Source: Natrinema gelatinilyticum
Lineage (GTDB): Archaea; Halobacteriota; Halobacteria; Halobacteriales; Natrialbaceae
Length of the DNA stretch: 64,000 bases
Reading direction: 5' to 3'
Assembly: GCF_024266705.1 (NCBI RefSeq)
Contig: NZ_CP100756.1
Location: 1,922,001 to 1,986,000, forward strand
In this document: in pieces, positions 45,026-53,114 of the stretch
Layout: each line of letters begins with the position of its first letter
Numbering within the stretch: position 1 is the stretch's first letter
The notes under the pieces: generated by a model
The model's input: only the letters and a program-made list of their open reading frames with translations
Databases searched by the model: none
What the model was told of the DNA's origin: nothing
Program-made: the position numbers and the translations under genes

Positions 45026-45125
45026 TGGCCGCATTCGGGGGAGCGGGCGATTCAACCTTTCGGAACCAGTAGTCGCCTTCGGGCACGGATCGAACTGATA
45101 CCGAGGACGGCTCGAGCGCTCGTTT

Positions 45126-45170
45126 CTTTAAGTATTTCTGGTCACAAGGTGTAGCTACGACGGGAGACGG
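45126..45170 (+). repeat. TATA-containing repeat, copy R1
   Basis: Begins CTTTAAGTATTTCTGGTCAC and continues AAGGTGTAGCTACGACGGGAG. Similar to R2-R4. The TTTAAGT at its left edge is a haloarchaeal TATA-type box, so transcription would begin near the conserved GCTACGA. Confidence 0.75.
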
Positions 45171-45261
45171 GTCTTCTGTGACACCGTGGTTCGATAGTCA
45201 CGACACTGCGTTTCGACCTCGTCATTCGGAAGCGAGCCCCGTCTCCGTACCGGAACACGGT

Positions 45262-45465
45262 TCACGAATCGCTCGAGCGAATCGAGAGACACTCTGCAAC
45301 CGTCAGTGGGAGACGAAACCCGGACAGGAGGAGAAACGTCGCACCGACGGCGGTGACCCGTCCGTCCGTACCGTGTACCGCCAGGGCGACGGCCAGTATT
45401 GCGGTGACGTCGTTGTACGTTTCAGTCGGGCCCCACCCGAACGGTGTTGCATGGAGGTCGGTCAT
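45262..45465 (-). CDS. Probable small membrane protein, 67 residues
   Basis: From ATG 45465: MTDLHATPFGWGPTETYND, then one or two hydrophobic stretches (VTAILAVALAVHG and VTAVGATFLLLSGFRLPLTVAE) and a short tail SIRSSDS. Third positions are mostly G/C, unlike shadow frames. No family recognised. It lies between repeats R1 and R2. Confidence 0.45.
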   Translation of the reverse strand: MTDLHATPFGWGPTETYNDVTAILAVALAVHGTDGRVTAVGATFLLLSGFRLPLTVAECLSIRSSDS

Positions 45466-45660
45466 CGTTGCAACATACCCTGTCCGGATTGAAAACGTAC
45501 TGGTCGAACGAGTTTCGCGGCTGCACCACGCGAGCGTTTCGGCCGGTCGAAACGCGGCCGGGTTCGCCACGAACGGTAACGGAGGCGACTGTGCGACGGT
45601 CCCTCGAAAGGCGCTCGCTGTCGGTCAATGGATCGATGCGCGACCGTCCCGACCGCGGTC

Positions 45661-45703
45661 GTTTAAGTGCTTCTGGTCACAAAGTGTAGCTACGACGGGA
45701 GGC
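45661..45703 (+). repeat. TATA-containing repeat, copy R2
   Basis: GTTTAAGTGCTTCTGGTCAC then AAAGTGTAGCTACGACGGGAGG; one change (AAAG for AAGG) from the consensus. Confidence 0.75.
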
Positions 45704-45826
45704 CGTCGTTCTCGAGTCGGCTAAATTGGTGAGCGGCGGGTGCGTTCGCAACGAGCGATCGCCACGTTCGCCGCCGTCCGGTTTCGCCATCGACGGTGGA
45801 TGGCCGGGTCGCATCCGGCCGCGGTT

Positions 45827-45866
45827 CTTTAAGTGCTTCTGGTCACAAGGTGAAGCTACGAAGGGC
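45827..45866 (+). repeat. TATA-containing repeat, copy R3
   Basis: CTTTAAGTGCTTCTGGTCAC then AAGGTGAAGCTACGAAGGGC. It lies 60-100 nt before the nucleotidyltransferase start (45927) and could serve as its promoter, with a ~70-nt leader. Confidence 0.75.
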
Positions 45867-45926
45867 ATTCGTCACCCGGTCGACTCACGTTTTGCGCCCT
45901 GATTTCGCTATCATCGAGTCGCTGCT

Positions 45927-46847
45927 ATGGCGACAGTTCCCGACCACGTTCGAGAGACCGTCGACGACCATCTGACCGCGATCGAACGCGAGTACGATGT
46001 CGCGGTCGCGCTTGCCGTCGCTCGCGGGAGCCGCGCCTGGGGCGCGGCGAGTCCCGACAGCGATTACGACGTCGGCTTCGTCTACGCGCCGACCGATCTT
46101 CGGCGGTACGCTCACATAGATGGCGTGACCGAAGCGATCGAAGCGGCGGACGGCGAGTTCGAGTTCCAGGGCTGGGACGTGCGGACGTTCGCGGGCCTGC
46201 TCGCGGATTCGAACGATGGTGCGATCGATCTCCTTCGGAGCCCGATTCGCTATCGCGTCGTGTACGACCCCGCGGACCTCGCCACGTACATCGAACGAGC
46301 GTACAACCCGATCGACCTCTATCACGCGTGGCGTGGGATCGCGACGAGCAATTACCGGAAGTACGTCTCCCACCACTTGGTCCGCACGGATGACGAACTC
46401 TTCCCGATCGTCGATACGGACGGCGATAGCTACGTCGTCGAGACCGACGACGATACGATGACGGTCGCAGCCGACGACGACCGGTTCACGGAAACGGCGA
46501 CCAAACCCACGGTGAAGCGAAACCTCACGGTCTACCGAGCGGCCATGTCCGCGCGCTATCTGAAAGAAACGGGGGAACGTGGCCACCACGACCTGCCGGC
46601 GCTCGCGTTCGATCGCTTCCTCTCGGAACAGGCTCCGGCGGTCTTCGCCGACGAGCGGATCGAGCGCGCGCGAGCGTTGCTCGAGCGGAAACGTGCGGGC
46701 GATGGGTCGGCTGTGATCGGTGATGCGGTCGGGTCCGAGTTCGCACGCCCCCCGCGGGATATCGACCCCGCAATTCACGCCCACGACGGCCCCAGTACGA
46801 CTCGGTTAAACGCGTTCATCGACGAGCTAATCGCGGCGGTCCAGTAA
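45927..46847 (+). CDS. Nucleotidyltransferase-domain protein (YcgL/COG3541 type)
   Basis: 306 residues. The catalytic core is ALAVARGSRAWGAASPDSDYDVGFVYAP (G-S-R-A...S-D-x-D, pol-beta-like fold), followed by GWDVRTFAGLLADSNDGAIDLLRSPIRY and the helical SNYRKYVSHHL...KPTVKRNLTVYRAAMSARYL segment. Many family members are predicted nucleotidyltransferases of unknown target. No HEPN/antitoxin-like partner is adjacent, so a toxin-antitoxin role is not supported. It follows repeat R3. Confidence 0.85.
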   Translation: MATVPDHVRETVDDHLTAIEREYDVAVALAVARGSRAWGAASPDSDYDVGFVYAPTDLRRYAHIDGVTEAIEAADGEFEFQGWDVRTFAGLLADSNDGAIDLLRSPIRYRVVYDPADLATYIERAYNPIDLYHAWRGIATSNYRKYVSHHLVRTDDELFPIVDTDGDSYVVETDDDTMTVAADDDRFTETATKPTVKRNLTVYRAAMSARYLKETGERGHHDLPALAFDRFLSEQAPAVFADERIERARALLERKRAGDGSAVIGDAVGSEFARPPRDIDPAIHAHDGPSTTRLNAFIDELIAAVQ

Positions 46848-47148
46848 TCCGACCGCCCGGTTTTCGCCTCGTACTCGCGCGCTCGGTTTTTGCCCCATCC
46901 TCGTCCGCTCGGATTTCGCGCCGTTCTTTACGTGCTTCTGGTCACAAGGTGAAGCTATGAAGGATCTTTCGCGACTCCATCTGACTCGAGAGCGAGGCTA
47001 CCCGCTGTCCGGCACAGGCCGGTTGTCCGCCACTGGCGCTCGTAACCCGTTCGAACCGCGCAGTTCCTGTCTGAATGCCTGATAGTCAGGCCGATGCGGT
47101 ACTGAAAGGAGCGAGCCTTTTTCACGCTTCCCCTCCGAGCGACAGACG
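46848..47148. other. Intergenic with repeat R4
   Basis: 301 bp. After R4 a 41-codon frame opens at ATG 46957 (MKDLSRLHLTRERGYPLSG, ending SSCLNA) at the place where R1-R3 have ACG; no family features, not called as a gene. Confidence 0.5.
46926..46963 (+). repeat. TATA-containing repeat, copy R4
   Basis: CTTTACGTGCTTCTGGTCAC then AAGGTGAAGCTATGAAGG. The TATA word is altered (TTTACGT) and the CTACGA of R1-R3 is CTATGA, creating an ATG. Confidence 0.75.
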
Positions 47149-47919
47149 ATGCAAGACGACGGTGCCGACCCTGGTCCACCCGCGGCGGGTGACGTGACCG
47201 CAGCGGACGGCGTCGAGCCTGACCCCCAACGCGAACGCCGTCTCGAGACGCGGCCCGGTTCCGGCTCGCTCTCACGGGCGGACGTACAGCGCGATTCGTC
47301 GGTTCGACGATGGGGAGTCGTCACGCCGAGTGCGACGGTCATCGGCCGCGCAGCGTCGCCCGACGCGGACCTCTCGGAGAGTGTCCGCCGCCTGCACGAC
47401 GAACAGCATGCGGCGACGCCGGGCTACAGCGAACGCGCCCACCGGCTCGATCGACTCCGGACGACGCAGGCGCTGTGTAACGCCCTCGAGGTGACGCCCT
47501 GGCAGCGCGATCTGGCGCTCGGCGTCATGGACGAAATCGATCTCACCGAGTTCGGCAGCCAGCGTGCGATTCCGAAGGTCGCGCTCGTGGTGATTCGCCA
47601 CGTCGTCGACGTCGACCGACAGCGCTATTTCGGGCTCGACGACATCGACGCGCAGTCACTGTCGGCCGACAGGATGGAAGAACTGTTCGCCCAGTACCGA
47701 GCCCACGACATCACCGACGACGGAACGTTCAAGCGACTCGCAGCGGACTACGGGCTCGACACCACGAGCCTGAACCGATTGCGGCGCGTCCTGAAATCGC
47801 AACTCGAGGACGACCTCCCAGCCTACGGTCGCAACCCGTACCGCGATCCGAACCTGCCGGACGTGACAGAGTCGGACGCTACGAGCGCGGACGCAGCAAC
47901 GACCGGCGGACAGAGCTGA
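47149..47919 (+). CDS. Haloarchaeal DNA-directed RNA polymerase subunit epsilon-type protein
   Basis: 256 residues. Recognised from the conserved haloarchaeal protein usually annotated as RNA polymerase subunit epsilon: GVVTPSATVIGRA, RRLHDEQHAATPGYSERAHRLDRLRTTQALCNALEVTPWQRDLAL, FGSQRAIPKVALVVIRHVVDVDRQRY, and AHDITDDGTFKRLAADYGLDTTSLNRLRRVL. The middle has a cyclin-like flavour (TFIIB-type repeats), which fits a transcription role, but the experimental basis of the annotation is thin. Confidence 0.82.
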   Translation: MQDDGADPGPPAAGDVTAADGVEPDPQRERRLETRPGSGSLSRADVQRDSSVRRWGVVTPSATVIGRAASPDADLSESVRRLHDEQHAATPGYSERAHRLDRLRTTQALCNALEVTPWQRDLALGVMDEIDLTEFGSQRAIPKVALVVIRHVVDVDRQRYFGLDDIDAQSLSADRMEELFAQYRAHDITDDGTFKRLAADYGLDTTSLNRLRRVLKSQLEDDLPAYGRNPYRDPNLPDVTESDATSADAATTGGQS

Positions 47920-48090
47920 ACGGGCGGGTACGGAGGCCCTGCGGTTCTCCGCTCGTCCCACGGTCCATCCCGTCCGCGATCCAGCCCTCCCCGTACGTCG
48001 TCCCGCCCGCGACGCGTTCCGCTCGAGGCACGGTCGGCGAGCCGTCTGCGGTGGCCGGTATCTTTTCCTTGGCGGCTCCCAACCGTCGGT

Positions 48091-48762
48091 ATGGCCGACG
48101 CTGATACCGACGCTGACGGGACGCCGACCGGCGACCGGATTACGATTTACGCCGACTACGTCTGTCCGTTCTGCTTTCTGGGCACGCGCTCGCTCGCACA
48201 GTATCGGGAGCGCCGCGACGAACCGCTGGCGGTCGACTGGCACCCGTTCGATCTCCGGCACAGGAAGCGGAACCCGGACGGGACGATCAGTCGCGACGTC
48301 GACGACGGGAAAGACGACCGGTACTACGAGCAGGCAAAGCGGAACGTCCGCCGACTCCAGGAGGAGTACGGCGTCGAGATGAGTCTGAACATCGCAACGG
48401 ACATCGATTCGTTCGACGCGCAGGTGGCCTCGTGGTACGTCACCCGGGAGTATCCCGATCGGTGGGACGCGTTCGACGAGGCGATCTACACGGGGCTGTG
48501 GCAGGATGGACGCGACATCGGTGACCGTCGAGTCGTACTCGACCTCGCCGAAACTGTCGGTCTCCCGACTGACGAGATCCAAGCGGCCATCGATGACGAC
48601 GACTGGCGAGCCGAACTCGAGGAGCGATTTACGGACGCACACGAGGCCGGCGTCACCGGTGTTCCGACGTTCGTCTCGGACGGTCACGTCGCCCGTGGTG
48701 CGGTGCCACCGGCACAGCTCGAGGGCCTTGTCGAGGGCGTCGGCACCGATGATCCCCGATAG
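48091..48762 (+). CDS. DsbA family oxidoreductase, FrnE-like
   Basis: 223 residues. Thioredoxin-fold start TIYADYVCPFCFLGTRSLAQYRE (C-x-x-C as CPFC), then the helical insertion and the cis-Pro strand GVTGVPTFVSDGHVARGAVPPAQLEGLVE. FrnE-like proteins act in cytoplasmic disulfide exchange or as GST-kappa/isomerase relatives. No signal peptide. Convergent with NAD kinase. Confidence 0.88.
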   Translation: MADADTDADGTPTGDRITIYADYVCPFCFLGTRSLAQYRERRDEPLAVDWHPFDLRHRKRNPDGTISRDVDDGKDDRYYEQAKRNVRRLQEEYGVEMSLNIATDIDSFDAQVASWYVTREYPDRWDAFDEAIYTGLWQDGRDIGDRRVVLDLAETVGLPTDEIQAAIDDDDWRAELEERFTDAHEAGVTGVPTFVSDGHVARGAVPPAQLEGLVEGVGTDDPR

Positions 48763-48773
48763 CCCTCGAAACG

Positions 48774-49610
48774 CTACTCGAGTTTGTCGAGGCCGTCGAA
48801 GAAGTTAGCCTGCGGACCGGCGAGCGTGACGGAGTCGTCCGCGAGCGTGATAGAAACTGTTGCGGGCGGCTCGAGGCGCCGTCGGCTTCGTCCATCGCTG
48901 ATCGCGTAGGCGCTCTCGGTCCTGGAGACAGTGAGGGTGAGTTCGGTCGTCGGTTCGACGACCAGCGGTGGCATCGAATCGTCGGCGGCCATCTGTGTTA
49001 CGACGAGCGCGTCGGCCGACGGGTGAACCAGCGGGCCGTCCTCGCTGAGATTGTAGGCGGTTGAACCGGTCGGCGTACAGACGAGCACGCCGTCGACGTG
49101 GCTTTCGGTGTACCGCTCTCCGTCGACCTGAACCTCGACCGTCGCGCCACCACCGGGGCCTCGGCGTGGTCCGTGGACGAGAATTTCGTTCAGTGCGGGC
49201 TTGAGCGTCCAGTCCTCGTCGACGCCCGTCGCTCGAAGTCGGGTTAGCTCGCGCCCGTCCACGGTGCCCGTTTCCTCGAGTTCGGCGACGAGATCAGTGA
49301 CGACCGCGAGTGCGTCGTCCGGAACGACGGCGTTGAGGAAGCCGACCTCGCCGAGATTGATGCCGAGAATCGGTGTCGGACCGACCTCGCGGGCGACGAA
49401 CAATAACGTCCCATCGCCGCCAATGCTCACGACGAGGTCGCGCCTCGCCATTGCAGAAACCGAGGCGGCGGTCGCCGTAATCTCCCCGCCGGTCGCCTCG
49501 TCGACGACGACGTTCGCACCCTCGCGTTCGAGGGCGTCGACGAGGTCCGCGGCGAGTTCCTGTGCACGCTCGTTGTCGCGTTGGGCGACGATTCCGACGG
49601 CGACGTCCAT
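48774..49610 (-). CDS. nadK: NAD(+)/NADH kinase
   Basis: 278 residues. GGDGT catalytic motif (VVSIGGDGTLLFVAREVGPTPILGINLGEVGFL), Asn-Glu motif in KPALNEILVHGPRRG, and the glycine-rich VDGVLVCTPTGSTAYNLSEDGPLVHPSADALVVTQM are present. It phosphorylates NAD(H) to NADP(H). The NAD synthetase gene lies 6 kb downstream, not in the same unit. Confidence 0.92.
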   Translation of the reverse strand: MDVAVGIVAQRDNERAQELAADLVDALEREGANVVVDEATGGEITATAASVSAMARRDLVVSIGGDGTLLFVAREVGPTPILGINLGEVGFLNAVVPDDALAVVTDLVAELEETGTVDGRELTRLRATGVDEDWTLKPALNEILVHGPRRGPGGGATVEVQVDGERYTESHVDGVLVCTPTGSTAYNLSEDGPLVHPSADALVVTQMAADDSMPPLVVEPTTELTLTVSRTESAYAISDGRSRRRLEPPATVSITLADDSVTLAGPQANFFDGLDKLE

Positions 49611-49830
49611 CGTCCGCGGCTACCCGCCCCGTCGTCAAAAAGCCACGCTTGTCCCGGCGGTGGCAACGAGGGTAGTCGGGCGAGGAGGATTCCGGACACG
49701 TGCACCCCCGACGATTCCGCCGCAGTGTCCAGTATGGCGTCCGTCCGCTTGAGTACGCGTCCGCTGCGTCGCCAGCAAGACTCCTCGTTGCGTTCGGCCG
49801 CGCCGTGGCGATCACCCGCAGGTGGTCGCC

Positions 49831-50010
49831 GTGAGTGACGATACCGGAGACTGGTTCGAACGCGTACTCGAGGTCGAAGACGGGGCCACGGACGAGACCA
49901 AGTCGACGCCTCTCGACGAGGAGGAGAGCGATTCGGGGGCCGAGAGCGTGTCGATGACGGTGATGACTCGCTGTTCGTGCTGCGATTTCGGGTCGCAAAG
50001 CCGATTCTAG
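49831..50010 (+). pseudogene. Possible remnant of a haloarchaeal protein with acidic N-terminus
   Basis: From GTG 49831: MSDDTGDWFERVLEVEDGAT, an N-terminus like haloarchaeal RecA/KaiC-type ATPase-domain proteins, then an acidic stretch and a stop at 50010. After about 49950 another frame keeps acidic, protein-like residues (RVDDGDDSLFVLRFRVAKPI), suggesting a frameshift and 3' loss. A genuine ~60-residue gene is the alternative. Confidence 0.35.
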
Positions 50011-50111
50011 TTCGGTGAGTGAACTGTTTCAGTGGCTTTCGCTCGGGTAACTCCGTGTTAGGACGACGTTCGTTGTCCATACTTTTGCGGGCAGAACCGC
50101 CATATTTCCGT

Positions 50112-50402
50112 ATGGCGCAACGGACGACGGCCGACGAAACACTGCCTCGACAAGAACTCTCCGCGTACCTCCGTGACCTCGCCACCGAGTTCGAACAGGG
50201 AGGAGGAACGACGATACAGGGAGAGGAGCAGGGAGAGGAAACGGTACAGCGAGAGGAAACGATTACCGTTCCGGTCGGGAACAAGGACGTGTCGCTTCAT
50301 CCGCCCCAGAACGTCGACGTTTCGGTCGAGGTCGTCGAACGGTCTTCGATGCTCCGGGGGGACCGCGAGACAATCGATATCGAACTCAGCTGGAAACCCT
50401 AA
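50112..50402 (+). CDS. Amphi-Trp domain protein
   Basis: 96 residues. LPRQELSAYLRDLATEFEQGG, a short Gln/Glu/Gly-rich insertion (GEEQGEETVQREE), then ITVPVGNKDVSLHPPQNVDVSVEVVERSSMLRGDRETIDIELSWKP, the amphi-Trp domain pattern ending in a conserved Trp. Usually 80-100 residues in haloarchaea. Function unknown. It is followed by a membrane protein gene after 1 nt, suggesting cotranscription. Confidence 0.8.
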   Translation: MAQRTTADETLPRQELSAYLRDLATEFEQGGGTTIQGEEQGEETVQREETITVPVGNKDVSLHPPQNVDVSVEVVERSSMLRGDRETIDIELSWKP

Positions 50403-50403
50403 C

Positions 50404-50766
50404 ATGGCCGTCGCGGACTCCATCTTGATCTTCGTCCTGAGTTTGCTCGTTGGAACAGTCGCCATCCTCGCGGGCGCACGGCTCGTTCTAGACCGTGATG
50501 CGGGGTTCGTGAACGCGGCGGTGACGGCGCTGATCGGCGCCGTCGCATGGGGGCTCACGAGCTTCTTCGTTGGCTGGATCCCCGTTCTGGGTATCTTGCT
50601 GATGCTGGTCATCTGGATCGGCATCATCAACTGGCGGTACCCCGGCGGCTGGGGATCGGCCGTCGCGATCGGCTTCATCGCCTGGATCGTCGCGGTGGGA
50701 ATCGTCTACGTGTTCGCGGCAGTTGGTATCGTCACACCCGACGTGCTCGGCATTCCGGGGATCTAG
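50404..50766 (+). CDS. Four-helix membrane protein, 120 residues
   Basis: From ATG 50404 directly after the amphi-Trp stop: four hydrophobic segments (ADSILIFVLSLLVGTVAILAG, AAVTALIGAVAWGLTSFFVG, PVLGILLMLVIWIGIINW, SAVAIGFIAWIVAVGIVYVFAAVG). No signature motif recognised. Conserved-looking haloarchaeal composition; role unknown. Confidence 0.75.
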   Translation: MAVADSILIFVLSLLVGTVAILAGARLVLDRDAGFVNAAVTALIGAVAWGLTSFFVGWIPVLGILLMLVIWIGIINWRYPGGWGSAVAIGFIAWIVAVGIVYVFAAVGIVTPDVLGIPGI

Positions 50767-50851
50767 CCCGTCGACGGCCCGGGAATTTCCACCGGAATAG
50801 AACGTAGCAAACTCCTTTGTCCGTCCGCTCGAGAGGGCTACGTAGACAGCG

Positions 50852-51289
50852 ATGTACGAGACGATCCTGTTTCCAACGGACGGCAGTGACCACTCGACGA
50901 CCGTCGCGGATCACGCGATCGACGTCGCGGCAACGAGAGACGCGACCCTCCACGTCCTCTCCGTCGTCGACGATCGCGCCTTTCTCGTTCTGGACGAAGA
51001 CCGCGTCGAACGCGTCCGCGAGGACCTTGAGGCGACGTCTCGAGCGGCGGTCGACGAAGCGGCCACCCGGGCTGCCGATCGCGGCGTGGAAACGGTGACG
51101 GCGGTCGACACTGGTCACCCGGCCGAGTGCATCGTCGACTACGTCGCCACCAACGACGTGGACCTGGTCGTCATGGGAACGAGCGGCGACGAATACGAAC
51201 GCAACGTCGTCGGCAGCGTCTCCCAGCGCGTCGTTCGCGAGGCCCCCGTGCCCGTCACGACCGTCGGACCGAGCGTCAGATCGGAATGA
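50852..51289 (+). CDS. Universal stress protein (UspA family)
   Basis: 145 residues with the classic form: MYETILFPTDGSDHSTTVADHAIDVAATRDATLHVLSVVD and the ATP-binding end VVMGTSGDEYERNVVGSVSQRVVREAPVPVTTVGPS (G-x2-G-x9-G-S variant). The Asp and Gly-rich residues for ATP binding are present, in contrast to the UspA at 33727. Confidence 0.92.
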   Translation: MYETILFPTDGSDHSTTVADHAIDVAATRDATLHVLSVVDDRAFLVLDEDRVERVREDLEATSRAAVDEAATRAADRGVETVTAVDTGHPAECIVDYVATNDVDLVVMGTSGDEYERNVVGSVSQRVVREAPVPVTTVGPSVRSE

Positions 51290-51449
51290 CGAGCCCGCCC
51301 TGGTGAGCGCGAGCGCAACGCATCCCTCGGACGTGACGGTCGGTCGACCGTTCGGACCCGATTCCGCCTCCCCGATCGCCGGTTCTCGAGCGAGTCTGTC
51401 GATTTCGTTACACATGGTTTGATGTGTTTCCCATCGCTAGTGATGGAAG

Positions 51450-53009
51450 ATGCGTCGCTCGCTCGTCATCACCGCCATCCTGCTCGTCCTCGCGTTCGTG
51501 CTGATCGGCGGTCCGTCGATGGTGCTGTCGCTGTCGACCGGACAAATTACGTCCGAGGATACGACGAAAAAGAAGATGGTCGATCCGGACGCGGCTCCGG
51601 ACGTCGTCTCGTTCGAGGACTCCGAGAGCGGCTTCTGGCGGTATCTCAGTCCGCGCCAGGGGTTCCAGAAGCGGAGCCCGATCAACGTGATCGTCCGCGG
51701 TGACGTCGACGACGTCGAACGGACCCTGACCGAAGCGGGCGACAGCGACTGGTCGGAAGTCAACGAGTCGGAGGAAGTGGCGCTCCCGGACACGTACGCT
51801 CTCTTCGGCGGCGGGAACGCCACGGAAAACGAGACCGCAGCGGGGAACGAAACGGTGTCCAACGAATCGCCCTCGAACGCCACCAACGAATCGCCCTCGA
51901 ACGCCACCAACGAATCGCCCTCGAACGCCACCAACGAATCGCCCTCGAACGCCACCAACGAATCGCTCACCAACGTGACCGACGACGAGGGGGCGTCAGA
52001 CCGACCGCGAGGCCCCATCCCCGATCTCGACTGGGGCGAAGCAGACGGTGGTGTCCGTTACGCCTATCTCGATCCCGGTCCGAACGAGCGCGGCTACTGG
52101 ACGACCGAAACGCTCCAACTCGAGGACGGCGACTACTACGGCCAGCGATATCACATCCGGCTCTACGAAAGCCCGAACGAGGACGACGACTGGGTCGCCA
52201 TGCAGACCCACACCGAACACTTCGACTGGTTCACCCTCCGACACCGCGTCGACGGCGCCAAAGCCGCACAGAAGAAGGTCGAATCCGAGTTCATGTCCCA
52301 TCCGCGGGTCGACCCACAGGACGACGTCAGCCGCATCTACCTCGCCAACGGCGGTCCGTCGGATACCGACGGGTGGGCGACCCTCGTCGAATTCACCGGG
52401 TTGTTCGTCATCCCCACGCTGGTCGGCGTCCGTGCACGCGGGCACGGTCTCGATACCGTCAGCGGAACCGGCCGATCCACCGAGCGGATCAGCCAGCGGA
52501 CGTCCACGGCCGTCGACGACCACCTGACGGACGTCGACCGGCGCCGGATCGCCGCGGCCTACGGCCGCTTCGAGACCGGTCACCTCCTGTTGCTGGTCAC
52601 CGTTCTCGCCCTCTACCTCGGCGTCCGGATGAGCGGCATCTTCCTCGAGCACCGCGCCGAATTCCTCACGCCTCACCAGATTGCGGCGCTGCTCTATCCG
52701 ATCATCGGGGTCGGAATTCCGGTGGCGACGTACCTGATCGCACGCGGGCTCACGCGCCGCCTCGACGCCGCCGTCGTCGCTGCGGGCTCGCTCGCGGTGG
52801 CGGTCTGGCTCGATTACGGTCTGCTCGGCGTCGACTCGCTCCCCATTGACGTCGTCGTCCAGCGGATGCTCGTCGTCGTCGCGCTCGGCCTGATCGCAGG
52901 CGGCGCGGCCAAACGAGCGGCTCGTAACTCGAAGTTCAACGACATGCTGCTGGTCGGAACCGCGATGTGGGTGCTGGTGCTGGTCGGAACCCTCTTCGGG
53001 TACCTGTGA
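51450..53009 (+). CDS. LssY_C-domain membrane protein with N-glycosylation-sequon repeat
   Basis: 519 residues. An N-terminal helix (SLVITAILLVLAFVLIGGPSMVLSL) is followed by an exposed region; the LssY C-terminal-type domain shows LPDTYALFGGG and later RYHIRLYESPNEDDDWVAMQTHTEHFDW and HRVDGAKAAQKKVESEFM. Inside that domain, between ALFGGG and the HIRLY strand, sits an Asn-rich insertion including four identical NESPSNAT units plus a diverged fifth. The C-terminal third has about four to six helices. The insert holds about a dozen Asn-x-Ser/Thr sequons, consistent with a heavily glycosylated outer loop. LssY_C proteins are linked to DedA-type membrane proteins; role unclear. Confidence 0.8.
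   Translation: MRRSLVITAILLVLAFVLIGGPSMVLSLSTGQITSEDTTKKKMVDPDAAPDVVSFEDSESGFWRYLSPRQGFQKRSPINVIVRGDVDDVERTLTEAGDSDWSEVNESEEVALPDTYALFGGGNATENETAAGNETVSNESPSNATNESPSNATNESPSNATNESPSNATNESLTNVTDDEGASDRPRGPIPDLDWGEADGGVRYAYLDPGPNERGYWTTETLQLEDGDYYGQRYHIRLYESPNEDDDWVAMQTHTEHFDWFTLRHRVDGAKAAQKKVESEFMSHPRVDPQDDVSRIYLANGGPSDTDGWATLVEFTGLFVIPTLVGVRARGHGLDTVSGTGRSTERISQRTSTAVDDHLTDVDRRRIAAAYGRFETGHLLLLVTVLALYLGVRMSGIFLEHRAEFLTPHQIAALLYPIIGVGIPVATYLIARGLTRRLDAAVVAAGSLAVAVWLDYGLLGVDSLPIDVVVQRMLVVVALGLIAGGAAKRAARNSKFNDMLLVGTAMWVLVLVGTLFGYL
51861..51956 (+). repeat. 24-bp tandem repeat, 4 identical units
   Basis: Four perfect units starting AACGAATCGCCCTCGAACGC and ending CACC (51861, 51885, 51909, 51933); a fifth, diverged unit is at 51957-51980. 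In frame it encodes NESPSNAT, two Asn-x-Ser/Thr sequons per unit. Perfect identity at DNA level suggests recent copy-number change. Confidence 0.95.
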
Positions 53010-53114
53010 CCGTGTCGTATATTCTTTCGCACACTATCCGGCCCGGACCCGAATTCAATGCCGGTCCCTTTGTGCCAAGTCCTTAAGTTCTTGCACCGTC
53101 GTTACCAACACGAA

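Larger units (their letters stand above)
45026..45926. other. Repeat-bearing intergenic region
   Basis: About 900 bp with three copies of a TATA-containing ~40-bp repeat (45126, 45661, 45827) and one probable small membrane gene (45262-45465, minus). The rest shows no gene. GC-rich, with no AT island other than the repeats. Confidence 0.55.

Noticed and set aside
45927..46847. Toxin-antitoxin nucleotidyltransferase (MNT/HEPN type)
   Set aside because: Protein is over 300 residues and no small HEPN partner lies next to it.
46957..47082. 41-codon gene starting in repeat R4
   Set aside because: The other three repeats have ACG instead of ATG and no related peptide; composition is not protein-like.
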